The notes below the pieces were generated by a model that was not told the origin of the DNA, did no database searches, and saw only the letters and a list, made by a program, of their open reading frames with translations. A stretch of 64,000 nucleotides of DNA, taken from contig JAJDWH010000010.1 in the NCBI GenBank assembly GCA_022825705.1, positions 62,001 to 126,000 of the forward strand, in the 5' to 3' direction. Positions 27,097 through 38,304 of this stretch are shown piece by piece. The position numbers and the translations under genes are program-made. Each line of letters opens with the position of its first letter. Positions within the stretch are counted from its first letter, which is position 1. Source of the stretch: Alphaproteobacteria bacterium (GTDB lineage Bacteria; Pseudomonadota; Alphaproteobacteria; TMED109).

Positions 27097-27831
27097 TCAG
27101 GTGCGCCGGGCGCTGTACAGGCAGGCGATCCCCCCGGCATAGCGACTGACGCGGACCGTGCCGAGCCCGGCGTCGCCGAGTTCGGTGGTCATCGCTTCGG
27201 GGGTGAGGAACCGCCGGATGCTTTCCGCCAGGTACTCGTACGCGTCGCGCCGGCCGGCCACGGCGTGGCCGAGCCACGGCACCACCTCGAACAGGTAGCG
27301 CTCGTAGAGCGTGTCCAGCCATCGAGCCTGCGGCGCGAATTCCAGCGCCATGAACCGCCCGCCGGGACGCAGCACGCGGCGGACTTCCCGGAGCGAGCGC
27401 CCCAGTTCGGCGAAGTTGCGCAGTCCGAAGGCGCACACGACCTGCGAGAACGACCGGTCCGCGAACGGCAGGGACGCCGCGTCGGCGCAGATCCAGTGCG
27501 GTTCGCGGACCAGGCCCCGGTCGAACGCGCGCGCGCGGCCGACGCCGAGCATGTCGGCCGAGGCGTCCGCCACGACGACCGCCGCGCCCCTGAACCGCCG
27601 GCGGATCCGAAACGCCATGTCGCCGGTGCCGCCTGCCAGATCGAGGGTTCGGCGGGCGTCCCGCTTCGTCATCCGCAGCATCAGGTCCTGCCGCCAGACC
27701 CGGTGCAGGCCGGCGGACATCAGGTCGTTCATCAGGTCGTAGCGGGCGGCCACGCCGGCGAAGACGTCGTCGACCAGCGCGCGCTTTTCCGCGCGCCCGA
27801 CCTCGCGAAATCCGAACGGCACCGTCTGCAT
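27097..27831 (-). CDS. ubiE: Ubiquinone/menaquinone C-methyltransferase UbiE
   Basis: This 244-residue class I SAM-dependent methyltransferase does the C-methylation step of ubiquinone synthesis. Family motifs are FGFREVGRAEKRALVDDVF, ARYDLMNDLMSAGLHRVWR and SAM motif LDLAGGTGDMAF, then VCAFGLRNFAELGRSLREV and LRPGGRFMALEF. I choose the ATG at 27831 (MQTVPFGF) because homologues begin about here; an ATG at 27849 is equally open. It is divergent from mutM, as in many alphaproteobacteria. Confidence 0.93.
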   Translation of the reverse strand: MQTVPFGFREVGRAEKRALVDDVFAGVAARYDLMNDLMSAGLHRVWRQDLMLRMTKRDARRTLDLAGGTGDMAFRIRRRFRGAAVVVADASADMLGVGRARAFDRGLVREPHWICADAASLPFADRSFSQVVCAFGLRNFAELGRSLREVRRVLRPGGRFMALEFAPQARWLDTLYERYLFEVVPWLGHAVAGRRDAYEYLAESIRRFLTPEAMTTELGDAGLGTVRVSRYAGGIACLYSARRT

Positions 27832-27917
27832 GGCCGGACCATAGGGCATTCATCGGCCGGACGGCAGTCGCGGCGTGGCTCGCCTATCGTGCCGGGGCGG
27901 AGCGGGCGGAGGAGCGC

Positions 27918-28748
27918 ATGCCGGAACTGCCAGAGGTCGAGACCGTCTGTCGGGGCCTCCGGGACCGGGTCTACGGCTACACCGTGGGCGCCGTCACGCT
28001 GCGCGGGCCCGGCCTCCGGTTCCCGTTCCCGCCGGATTTCGCCGCGCGGATCACCGGCGCCCGCATCGTCGCCGTCCGGCGCCGCGCCAAGTACGGGATC
28101 ATCGTGCTGGAAGGTGCGCCCGCGATCCTGTTCCATCTCGGCATGTCGGGGCGGTTCCTGCTGGAGCCGCCGCCGTTCCCGGCACCCGGTCCGCACGACC
28201 ACGCCGCGCTTGACCTCGTGTCGCCGCTCGGCGCGCCCCTCAGGCTGACGTTCCGCGATCCGCGCCGCTTCGGCTCGCTCGACCTCCTGCCGGACGCTGC
28301 CGCCGCGGGTCATCCGCGCCTCCGGGACCTGGGCCCCGAACCCCTCAGCATCACCGGCCCCGAGCTCCGCGCAGTCCTGCGCGGGCGCGCGTCGCCGATC
28401 AAGGCGGCGCTGCTGGATCAGCGGGTGCTCGCCGGTGTCGGCAACATCTATGCCTGCGAGGCGCTGTTTCGCGCCCGGATCAGTCCGCGCCGGCGCGCCG
28501 GCACGATCGGGCCCGGCCGCGCGGAAGCGCTGGCCGCGGGCATTCGCTCGGTCCTGGCCGACGCCATCCGCGCCGGCGGCTCGACGCTCCGGGACCACGC
28601 GCAGATCGGCGGCGAGGAAGGCTGGTTCCAGCGCCGGCTGCTGGTCTACGGGCGCGGCGGCGAGGCCTGCGTCGAGTGCGCGGGCCCGATTCGCCAGTTC
28701 CGCCAGGGCGGGCGATCCACCTTCCACTGTCCGGCGTGCCAGCGCTAG
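27918..28748 (+). CDS. mutM: Formamidopyrimidine-DNA glycosylase
   Basis: This 276-residue base-excision repair glycosylase/AP lyase removes 8-oxoguanine and Fapy. It has the catalytic N-terminus MPELPEVETVCRGL (Pro1 nucleophile, Glu2), conserved GRRAKYGI-like RRRAKYGIIVLE, the H2TH region ALLDQRVLAGVGNIYACEAL, and the C-terminal zinc finger with CVECAGPI and CPACQR. The length is standard. Confidence 0.97.
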   Translation: MPELPEVETVCRGLRDRVYGYTVGAVTLRGPGLRFPFPPDFAARITGARIVAVRRRAKYGIIVLEGAPAILFHLGMSGRFLLEPPPFPAPGPHDHAALDLVSPLGAPLRLTFRDPRRFGSLDLLPDAAAAGHPRLRDLGPEPLSITGPELRAVLRGRASPIKAALLDQRVLAGVGNIYACEALFRARISPRRRAGTIGPGRAEALAAGIRSVLADAIRAGGSTLRDHAQIGGEEGWFQRRLLVYGRGGEACVECAGPIRQFRQGGRSTFHCPACQR

Positions 28749-28822
28749 GCGGCAGGCCGCGGCCGACTGTGTCAGATTCCGGGGAGGCTGGCCGGCAGAG
28801 GCCCGGCGCGGGGACGGAGAGC

Positions 28823-29197
28823 ATGCGGCGATCATGGCAAGCGGGCGTCCTGGCCCTTGGACTGACCGCCGCGGCCGGCGAGGCCCGGGCCGACGGGTTC
28901 CTGTCCTGCGTCGACCAGCTGCCGCTGGCCCCCGGGCTGGTGGAGACGGCGGACAGCTGCCTCAACTTTGACACCGCGGCGGGGCGGGTGGCCCAGGCCG
29001 AAGCGCGTGGCACGGTGGCGGTCACGGAGGTCCGGGCGTTCTATCGCTCGGTCCTCCCGGCGTTCGGCTGGAACCTAGTGGACCCCGACGCGCTCGATGC
29101 GACCCGGTCCGGGGAGCGGCTCAAGATCTCGGTCGAGGTGACGGCAGGCAACGAGTTGCGGGTTCACTATGCTCTCGCGCCGTCGCCCGGACACTAG
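28823..29197 (+). CDS. Small secreted protein of unknown function
   Basis: This 124-residue protein has a signal peptide (GVLALGLTAAAGEARA, about residues 8-23) and a mature domain of about 100 residues with YRSVLPAFGWNLVDPD and KISVEVTAGNELRVHYAL, which looks like a compact alpha/beta fold. I do not recognise a named family. It sits between mutM and the enoyl-CoA hydratase on the same strand, 17 bases before the latter, so the two may be cotranscribed. Confidence 0.7.
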   Translation: MRRSWQAGVLALGLTAAAGEARADGFLSCVDQLPLAPGLVETADSCLNFDTAAGRVAQAEARGTVAVTEVRAFYRSVLPAFGWNLVDPDALDATRSGERLKISVEVTAGNELRVHYALAPSPGH

Positions 29198-29214
29198 ACA
29201 GGAGGACATCCGGC

Positions 29215-29988
29215 ATGCCGTTCAACTGCATCAAGACCGAGACCCGGGGCCGCGTCGGGCTGATCACGCTGGATCGCCCGAAGGCGCTGAACGCCATCAA
29301 CGCCGAACTGGTCGGCGAGCTGGCGACGGCCCTCGATGGGTTCGAGAGCGACGACGGCGTCGGGGCGATGGTTCTGACCGGGTCCGAGAAGGCGTTCGCG
29401 GCCGGGGCGGACATCAAGGAGATGCTGGCCAAGGAATTCGTCGACGTGGTGCGGCATGACTTCATTCAGCCGTGGGAGTGCCTGTCTCGCTGCCGCAAGC
29501 CGATCGTGGCGGCGGTGTCGGGCTATGCGCTCGGGGGCGGCTGCGAGATCGCCATGATGTGCGACATCGTGCTCGCCGCCGATACCGCCCGCTTCGGCCA
29601 GCCGGAGATCCTGCTCGGCACCTTTCCCGGCGCGGGTGGGACCCAGCGGCTCCCGCGCGCGGTCGGCAAGGCGAAAGCCATGGAAATGGTCCTGACGGGG
29701 CGCATGATGAACGCGGAGGAGGCCGAACGCGCCGGCCTGGTCAGCCGGATCGTCCCGGCGGCGGAGCTGCTGGACGAGGCCATGAAGGTGGCCGCCAAGA
29801 TCGCGGAGCAGTCCCTGCCGTCCGTGATGATGGCCAAGGAGTCGGTGGACCGGGCGTACCAGCTGACGCTCGACGAGGGGATCCGGTTCGAGCGGCGCCT
29901 GTTCCAGTCGACGTTTGCCACCGAAGACCGCCGAGAGGGGATGCGGGCGTTCGCGGACAAGCGCAAGCCCGACTTCAAGAATCGTTGA
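29215..29988 (+). CDS. Enoyl-CoA hydratase
   Basis: This 257-residue crotonase-fold enzyme hydrates trans-2-enoyl-CoA. It has the oxyanion-hole motif FAAGADIKEM, the VSGYALGGGCEIAMMCDI signature with the first catalytic Glu region, and QPEILLGTFPGAGGTQRLPR carrying the second. The C-terminal ...EGMRAFADKRKPDFK is typical of short-chain enoyl-CoA hydratases. A strong AGGAGG precedes the ATG. Its place just before rpsT and dnaA is a recurrent alphaproteobacterial arrangement. Confidence 0.95.
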   Translation: MPFNCIKTETRGRVGLITLDRPKALNAINAELVGELATALDGFESDDGVGAMVLTGSEKAFAAGADIKEMLAKEFVDVVRHDFIQPWECLSRCRKPIVAAVSGYALGGGCEIAMMCDIVLAADTARFGQPEILLGTFPGAGGTQRLPRAVGKAKAMEMVLTGRMMNAEEAERAGLVSRIVPAAELLDEAMKVAAKIAEQSLPSVMMAKESVDRAYQLTLDEGIRFERRLFQSTFATEDRREGMRAFADKRKPDFKNR

Positions 29989-30046
29989 CCCTGGGCCGAA
30001 AGCGCGCTAGGAACGCGTCGCTCCCACGTAATTCCCGGAGAATCCC

Positions 30047-30310
30047 ATGGCGCATCACGCGTCCGCGAAGAAACGCATCCGTACCAACGGCCGCCGCCGG
30101 AAGATCAACCGCAACCGGATGAGCCGTGTCCGCACGTTCGTGCGGAAGGTCGAGGAAGCCCTCGAGGCCGGCAACCACGAGACTGCGCACGCGGCACTGC
30201 GCGGCGCCGAGCGGGAAATGCGGCGGGGCGTGAACAAGGGCGTGCTGCGGCTGGGCACCGTCTCGCGCAGGGTTTCCCGCCTGAACGCCCGCGTGCGGGC
30301 GCTCGCCTGA
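30047..30310 (+). CDS. rpsT: 30S ribosomal protein S20
   Basis: This 87-residue basic protein binds 16S rRNA. The start AHHASAKKRIRTNGRRRKIN and the ending GTVSRRVSRLNARVRALA are classic for S20, with long helices between. A GGAG site precedes the ATG. It immediately precedes the dnaA region, as in other alphaproteobacteria. Confidence 0.97.
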   Translation: MAHHASAKKRIRTNGRRRKINRNRMSRVRTFVRKVEEALEAGNHETAHAALRGAEREMRRGVNKGVLRLGTVSRRVSRLNARVRALA

Positions 30311-30777
30311 ACGGGCGCCGGTGACGGGCGGGCACCGCAGCGGAAAGACCGGTCCGGGCGGACCGGACCGTTGCCCGCGGACCGCCGGTCCGGACCGCGC
30401 CGACCGAACATTTGTTCGGGCCCCCGGGAGGGCTGAAATAACCGTTTAGCTATAGGACCCAACGAATCGCTTATTTGACGAACACAGGACCCTGATGGAC
30501 GATTTCTTGGCGAGCAATCTATTTCTTCCGGCATCGTCCAGATTTGACAAAGAATTTGCGTTTCAGTGACAGAAATGGGTCAGGTTGCTGAAATGCCCCG
30601 CTTGTGCGAGGTCTCGGCCCGGGCCTATTCTGGCCAAGCGTTGCAGGAGCACGGCGCTTCCCCAGAAGTCTGCTAACAGACGGTTTCGCATAGGTTTTTG
30701 TGGGCTTAGTCGGGACTCCTGCCGAGTTGGGTGCGGCCATGGCAGTGGGTGCCAGGACCGGAGGGGAGGAGCGCCGG
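30311..30777. promoter_or_regulatory. rpsT-dnaA intergenic region: inverted repeats and AT-rich leader
   Basis: Downstream of rpsT is a GC-rich inverted repeat (CCGGTCCG at 30349-30356 and its complement at 30359-30366), followed by the related GGTCCGGACC and by GAAC-ATTT-GTTC, a possible transcription end for rpsT. From about 30430 to 30590 the DNA becomes AT-rich and would hold the dnaA promoter. I looked for DnaA boxes (TTATNCACA and one-mismatch forms) and saw none that convince. This does not look like a classical oriC, consistent with alphaproteobacterial origins lying elsewhere. Confidence 0.5.
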
Positions 30778-32091
30778 ATGGACGGACATTGCTGGCATGC
30801 GGCGCAATCGCGACTCCGTGACGAAATCAGTCCGGCGGCCTTCGAGAACTGGCTGTTGCCGCTGCAACCGGTAGGTCCGGGAATCGACCCGCTGGTCCTC
30901 GCTGCACCGTCGGAATTCCATCGGCAGTGGGTGCGGAGCCAGTACCTCGGGCAGATTCTCTCCAGCTGTTCGGCGGCGGACCCGTCGGTGCGGCGCGTCG
31001 AGATCGTCGTCAAGGAGGACGGGACGGCCGCGCCGGGGGAGGCGCCGCCGTCGGCAGCGCCCTCGCATGTCGGCAGCGTGCTCGATCCGCAGCGGACGTT
31101 CGACTCCTTCGTGGTCGGCGCGAGCAACCAGGTCGCCTACGCCGCCGCCCGGCGGGTGGCCGAGGGGCGGACCAGCGGCAACCGGAACCTCCTGTTCTTC
31201 TCCGGGGGTGTCGGCCTCGGCAAGACGCACCTGATGCACGCGATCGCCTGGGAGATCATTGGCCGCGGGAAACGCAACGTCGCCTATCTGTCCTCCGAGA
31301 AGTTCACGTCGGAGTTCGTGGCGGCGCTGCGCGCGAAGGACACCGACGCGTTCAAGCGGCGGTTCCGGACCGTCGACGTCTTCATGGTTGACGACGTGCA
31401 GTTCCTGGCCAGCCGGGTCCAGACCCAGGAGGAGTTCTTCCACACCTTCGACGCACTCTCGAACGAGGGGAAGCAGATCGTCGTCTCGGGCGACCGGGCG
31501 CCGGTGGACATGGAGGACGTCGACCGGCGGCTGCGTTCACGGCTCGGCGGCGGTCTCCTGGCCGAGCTGCGCTCGACCACCTACGAACTGCGCCTCAGCA
31601 TCCTGCAGCGGCACCGGAGCCGCTACGACGAGGTCAGCGTTCCCGACGCGGCGCTCGAGTTCCTGGCCACGAAGATCACGAACGACATCCGGGAGCTGAC
31701 CGGGGCGCTGGCGCGCGTCGTTGCGCACGCGGAGTACGAGAAGCGCCCGGTGACGCTCGATCTCGTGCGTGACGCGCTCCCCGACCTGCTGCGCGCCAAC
31801 CAGCGCCGGGTGACGGTGGAGGCCATCCAGAAGGCGGTCACGGAGTACTACGGCCTGCGCCGGGGCGACCTGGTCTCGGCCCGTCGCGAGCGCCGCATCG
31901 TGGGTCCGCGCCAGGTGGCGATGTGGCTCTGCAAGCAGCTCACGCCGATGAGCCTTCCGGACATCGGTGGCCGGTTCAACCGCGACCATTCCACCGTGGT
32001 GCATTCCACGCGGCGTGTCGACGAACGGCTCGCGAACGAGCCTGTCCTGATGGAGGACGTCGAGAAGCTGAAGCACTGGATTCTAGACTGA
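30778..32091 (+). CDS. dnaA: Chromosomal replication initiator DnaA
   Basis: This 437-residue AAA+ initiator has an N-terminal DnaA domain I (CWHAAQSRLRDEISPAAFENW), a short linker, an AAA+ core with Walker A GGVGLGKTHLMHA and Walker B VFMVDDVQFLA, arginine-finger box RLRSRLGGGLLAEL, and the DNA-binding domain IV with the signature FNRDHSTVVHSTRRV. The frame is open upstream; the ATG at 30778 is preceded by GGGGAGGAG and matches the usual protein start, so I prefer it over 30700 or 30739. It heads the dnaA-dnaN-recF-gyrB block. Confidence 0.97.
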   Translation: MDGHCWHAAQSRLRDEISPAAFENWLLPLQPVGPGIDPLVLAAPSEFHRQWVRSQYLGQILSSCSAADPSVRRVEIVVKEDGTAAPGEAPPSAAPSHVGSVLDPQRTFDSFVVGASNQVAYAAARRVAEGRTSGNRNLLFFSGGVGLGKTHLMHAIAWEIIGRGKRNVAYLSSEKFTSEFVAALRAKDTDAFKRRFRTVDVFMVDDVQFLASRVQTQEEFFHTFDALSNEGKQIVVSGDRAPVDMEDVDRRLRSRLGGGLLAELRSTTYELRLSILQRHRSRYDEVSVPDAALEFLATKITNDIRELTGALARVVAHAEYEKRPVTLDLVRDALPDLLRANQRRVTVEAIQKAVTEYYGLRRGDLVSARRERRIVGPRQVAMWLCKQLTPMSLPDIGGRFNRDHSTVVHSTRRVDERLANEPVLMEDVEKLKHWILD

Positions 32092-32201
32092 TTCCAGGTG
32101 CAAGAGGGGGCGCATCCTGCTAGACTGACGCCCCTGAAGTTCCATCGCGAAAAGACGTGTGGCTGCACCGGTCGCAGGGCCGGTTCCGATCACGTGGATC
32201 A

Positions 32202-34616
32202 ATGAAATTTACGCTTGATCAAAAGGATCTGCTGGCACCTCTGAAGCACGTGTACGGGGTGGCGGAACGCCGCGACCGCACGCGCGCGCCGATCCTGGCC
32301 CACACGCTGATTCGGGCGCAGCGCGGCGCAGACGGGGAGAACGGCACGATCGCGTTCGATGCCTGCGATGACGAGGTCCTCTACGAATCCGAACGGCTGA
32401 CGGGCACGGTCGAGGAGGAGGGCGAGGCCACCGTCGAGGCGCATCTCCTGCATGACCTGGTGAACCGGATTCCGCGCAACACGGCGATCCAGGTGCGGAT
32501 GACGCCGGTCGCCGAAGCGGCCGGCTCGGAACCCGACGGGGCCGTTACCGAACTGCCGGATGCCCTGGGCGGAGAACCCGAGAAGCGGGTGATCATCGAA
32601 GCCGGCGGGAGCACGTTTGCCCTGCCCTCGCTGGCCCCGGGCGACTTCCAGAAGTTCGCCGAGCCGCCCGAGGATGCGCCGCTGCAGTTGCCCGCCGCGG
32701 AGCTCCGGCGGCTGATCGATTCCTGCCGGGTCTCGATGTCGGATGACGATGCGCGGCTCCACCTCAACGGGATCTTCATGCACACGGCCGACGAGGACGG
32801 GAAGACGCTGCTGCGAGCGGCCGCCACCGACGGCCATCGGCTGGCGTGCTCGGCGCACGTGCTGGAGGCGGGCGGCGGCGCGATCAAGGACGGGATCACG
32901 CTCCCCAAGAAGGCGGTCGAGCAGGTGGACGGGCTCCTTCGCAATGCGGACGGCGACGTGGCGCTGTGGTCGGGCGACAACCTGCTGCGGCTGGACGTCG
33001 GCTCGGTGTCCATGACCGCGCGCCTGAGCCAGGGCGGCTTCCCGGACTACCGGCGCGTGATTCCCCAGTCGCTCGAGAACCGCCTGCAGGTCAACCGGCA
33101 GTCCCTGTTGCAGGCCATCGACCGGCTGAGCGCCGTGACCGATCCCAAGAGCCGCGGGATCACGTTTCAGCTGGGCGGCGACACGCTCACCCTGAGTGCC
33201 GGCAATCCGGCCAGCGGCCTCGGCCGCGAGCTGATCAACGTCAAGTACGAAGGCAAGGCGCTGACCATCGGCTTCAACGGCGACTACGTGACGGCCTGCT
33301 GCCGCGTGATCCCCGACTCGGATCTCCTCCTGGAGTTCGACAGCCCCAAGCATGCGGCGGTCATCCGCGGCGCCACCAGCGACGAGACCGTGCACGTGGT
33401 CATGCCGCTCAACGTGTCCGCCCAGGGACACGCGGCGCTCCTGCGCGAGGTCGGCGCCGGGTCCGATGCCGGTCTGCAGTTCACCCAGGGGCGAAGCGCG
33501 CTGCTGGCGCCCCTGGCGCACATGCACGGCGTGGTCGAGCGGGTGGGGACCCGCCCCATCCTCTCGCACGTGCTGATCCGGGCGGAGGCGGGCAGCGTCG
33601 TGTTCGATGCCGGCGACAATCAGGTGCTGTACGAATCCGAACGCTTGGCCGCCCAGGTCGAGACCGCCGGCGCGGCCACCGTCGAGGCACCGCTTTTCTA
33701 CAGTGTCGTCGGCAAGCTGCCGGAGGGCGTGGACGTGCGCGTCTCCCTGGCCCCGGGCAGCGAATCGGACGGCGACGGTGCATGGCTGGTCGTCGATGCC
33801 GGGCAAAGCAAGTTCGTTCTGCCGTCGCTGCCGACCGACGATTTTCCGACGCTGCACGATCTGGAGTGGGAGCAGGTCTTCGAGCTGCCCGTTTCGGACC
33901 TGCGGCGGCTCCTGAGCTGGTGCCGGATCTCGATGTCGGGAGATCCGGCCCGCATGCACCTGAACGGCATTTTCCTGCACACCGTGGAAGACGGCGGGCA
34001 GCATCTCCTCCGGGCCGGTGCTACCGACGGTCATCGCCTGTCGCAGGCCGAATGCCAGTGCCCGCCGGGGGCCGAGGCGCTGGCGGAGGGCGTGACGCTT
34101 CCGCGCAAGGCGGTCGAGCAGATCGAGCGGCTGCTGGCGGATGCGGACGGCGCCGTGGGCGTGGGCATGGGGAACGGCTGGATGCGGCTCGCGGTCGCGG
34201 ATGTCGTGGTCGTCACCCGCCTGCACGAGAGTAAGTTCCCCGACTACCAGCGCGTCATTCCGACGACGTGCAACAGCACGCTGCAGATCAACTGCGGGGC
34301 CCTGCAACGGGGCCTCGAACGCCTGGCCCTCGTGGCCGACAAGAAGAGCCGGGCAATCCGGTTCGAACTGAGCGAGGAGAGTCTCACCGCGAGCGCCGGC
34401 GACCACCAGCACGGTGCGGGGCGGGAGGTCTTCGATGGCTCGTTCCGGGGTGACCCGGTCGTGATCGGGTTCCGGTCCGAATACCTCATGGAGTTTTGCC
34501 AGACCGCGCAGGGCGACGAGATGATCATCGAGTTCCAGGCCTCCGGCCAGCCGGCGGTGATCCGCGACACCGGAGAGGTCGGCAGGCTGCACGTCATCAT
34601 GCCGATAAGGGTCTGA
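32202..34616 (+). CDS. dnaN: Tandem-fused double sliding clamp (two DNA polymerase III beta protomers in one chain)
   Basis: One frame of 804 residues holds two complete beta-clamp protomers; the family norm is about 370, acting as a homodimeric ring. Copy 1 is residues 1-405 and copy 2 is about 425-804, joined by a linker of about 19 residues (from SAQGHAALLREV to GAGSDAG). Both copies have the three-domain pattern: domain I with LLAPL...ILAHTLIRA / ILSHVLIRA and VLYESERL; domain II with LRRL...SMS...LHLNGIF / MHLNGIF and ATDGHRL (208-214, 607-613); domain III with FPDYRRVIP / FPDYQRVIP (280-288, 679-687), SRGITF / SRAIRF and a C-terminal MPLNV (401-405) or MPIRV (800-804). These are the client-pocket elements. 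The halves are clearly diverged, so it is not an exact duplication. The ATG at 32202 lies 110 bases after dnaA and recF follows, the normal dnaN position. Confidence 0.93.
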   Translation: MKFTLDQKDLLAPLKHVYGVAERRDRTRAPILAHTLIRAQRGADGENGTIAFDACDDEVLYESERLTGTVEEEGEATVEAHLLHDLVNRIPRNTAIQVRMTPVAEAAGSEPDGAVTELPDALGGEPEKRVIIEAGGSTFALPSLAPGDFQKFAEPPEDAPLQLPAAELRRLIDSCRVSMSDDDARLHLNGIFMHTADEDGKTLLRAAATDGHRLACSAHVLEAGGGAIKDGITLPKKAVEQVDGLLRNADGDVALWSGDNLLRLDVGSVSMTARLSQGGFPDYRRVIPQSLENRLQVNRQSLLQAIDRLSAVTDPKSRGITFQLGGDTLTLSAGNPASGLGRELINVKYEGKALTIGFNGDYVTACCRVIPDSDLLLEFDSPKHAAVIRGATSDETVHVVMPLNVSAQGHAALLREVGAGSDAGLQFTQGRSALLAPLAHMHGVVERVGTRPILSHVLIRAEAGSVVFDAGDNQVLYESERLAAQVETAGAATVEAPLFYSVVGKLPEGVDVRVSLAPGSESDGDGAWLVVDAGQSKFVLPSLPTDDFPTLHDLEWEQVFELPVSDLRRLLSWCRISMSGDPARMHLNGIFLHTVEDGGQHLLRAGATDGHRLSQAECQCPPGAEALAEGVTLPRKAVEQIERLLADADGAVGVGMGNGWMRLAVADVVVVTRLHESKFPDYQRVIPTTCNSTLQINCGALQRGLERLALVADKKSRAIRFELSEESLTASAGDHQHGAGREVFDGSFRGDPVVIGFRSEYLMEFCQTAQGDEMIIEFQASGQPAVIRDTGEVGRLHVIMPIRV

Positions 34617-34627
34617 CCAGGACCCGA

Positions 34628-38283
<3,656 letters not shown>

Positions 38284-38304
38284 TCGGAATCGGGGCCAGG
38301 CCCG

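Noticed and set aside
32202..34616. Possibility that the double clamp is an assembly duplication
   Set aside because: The two halves differ at most positions by eye, with different loop lengths, and the flanking genes are normal, so a tandem assembly copy is unlikely; reads would settle it.
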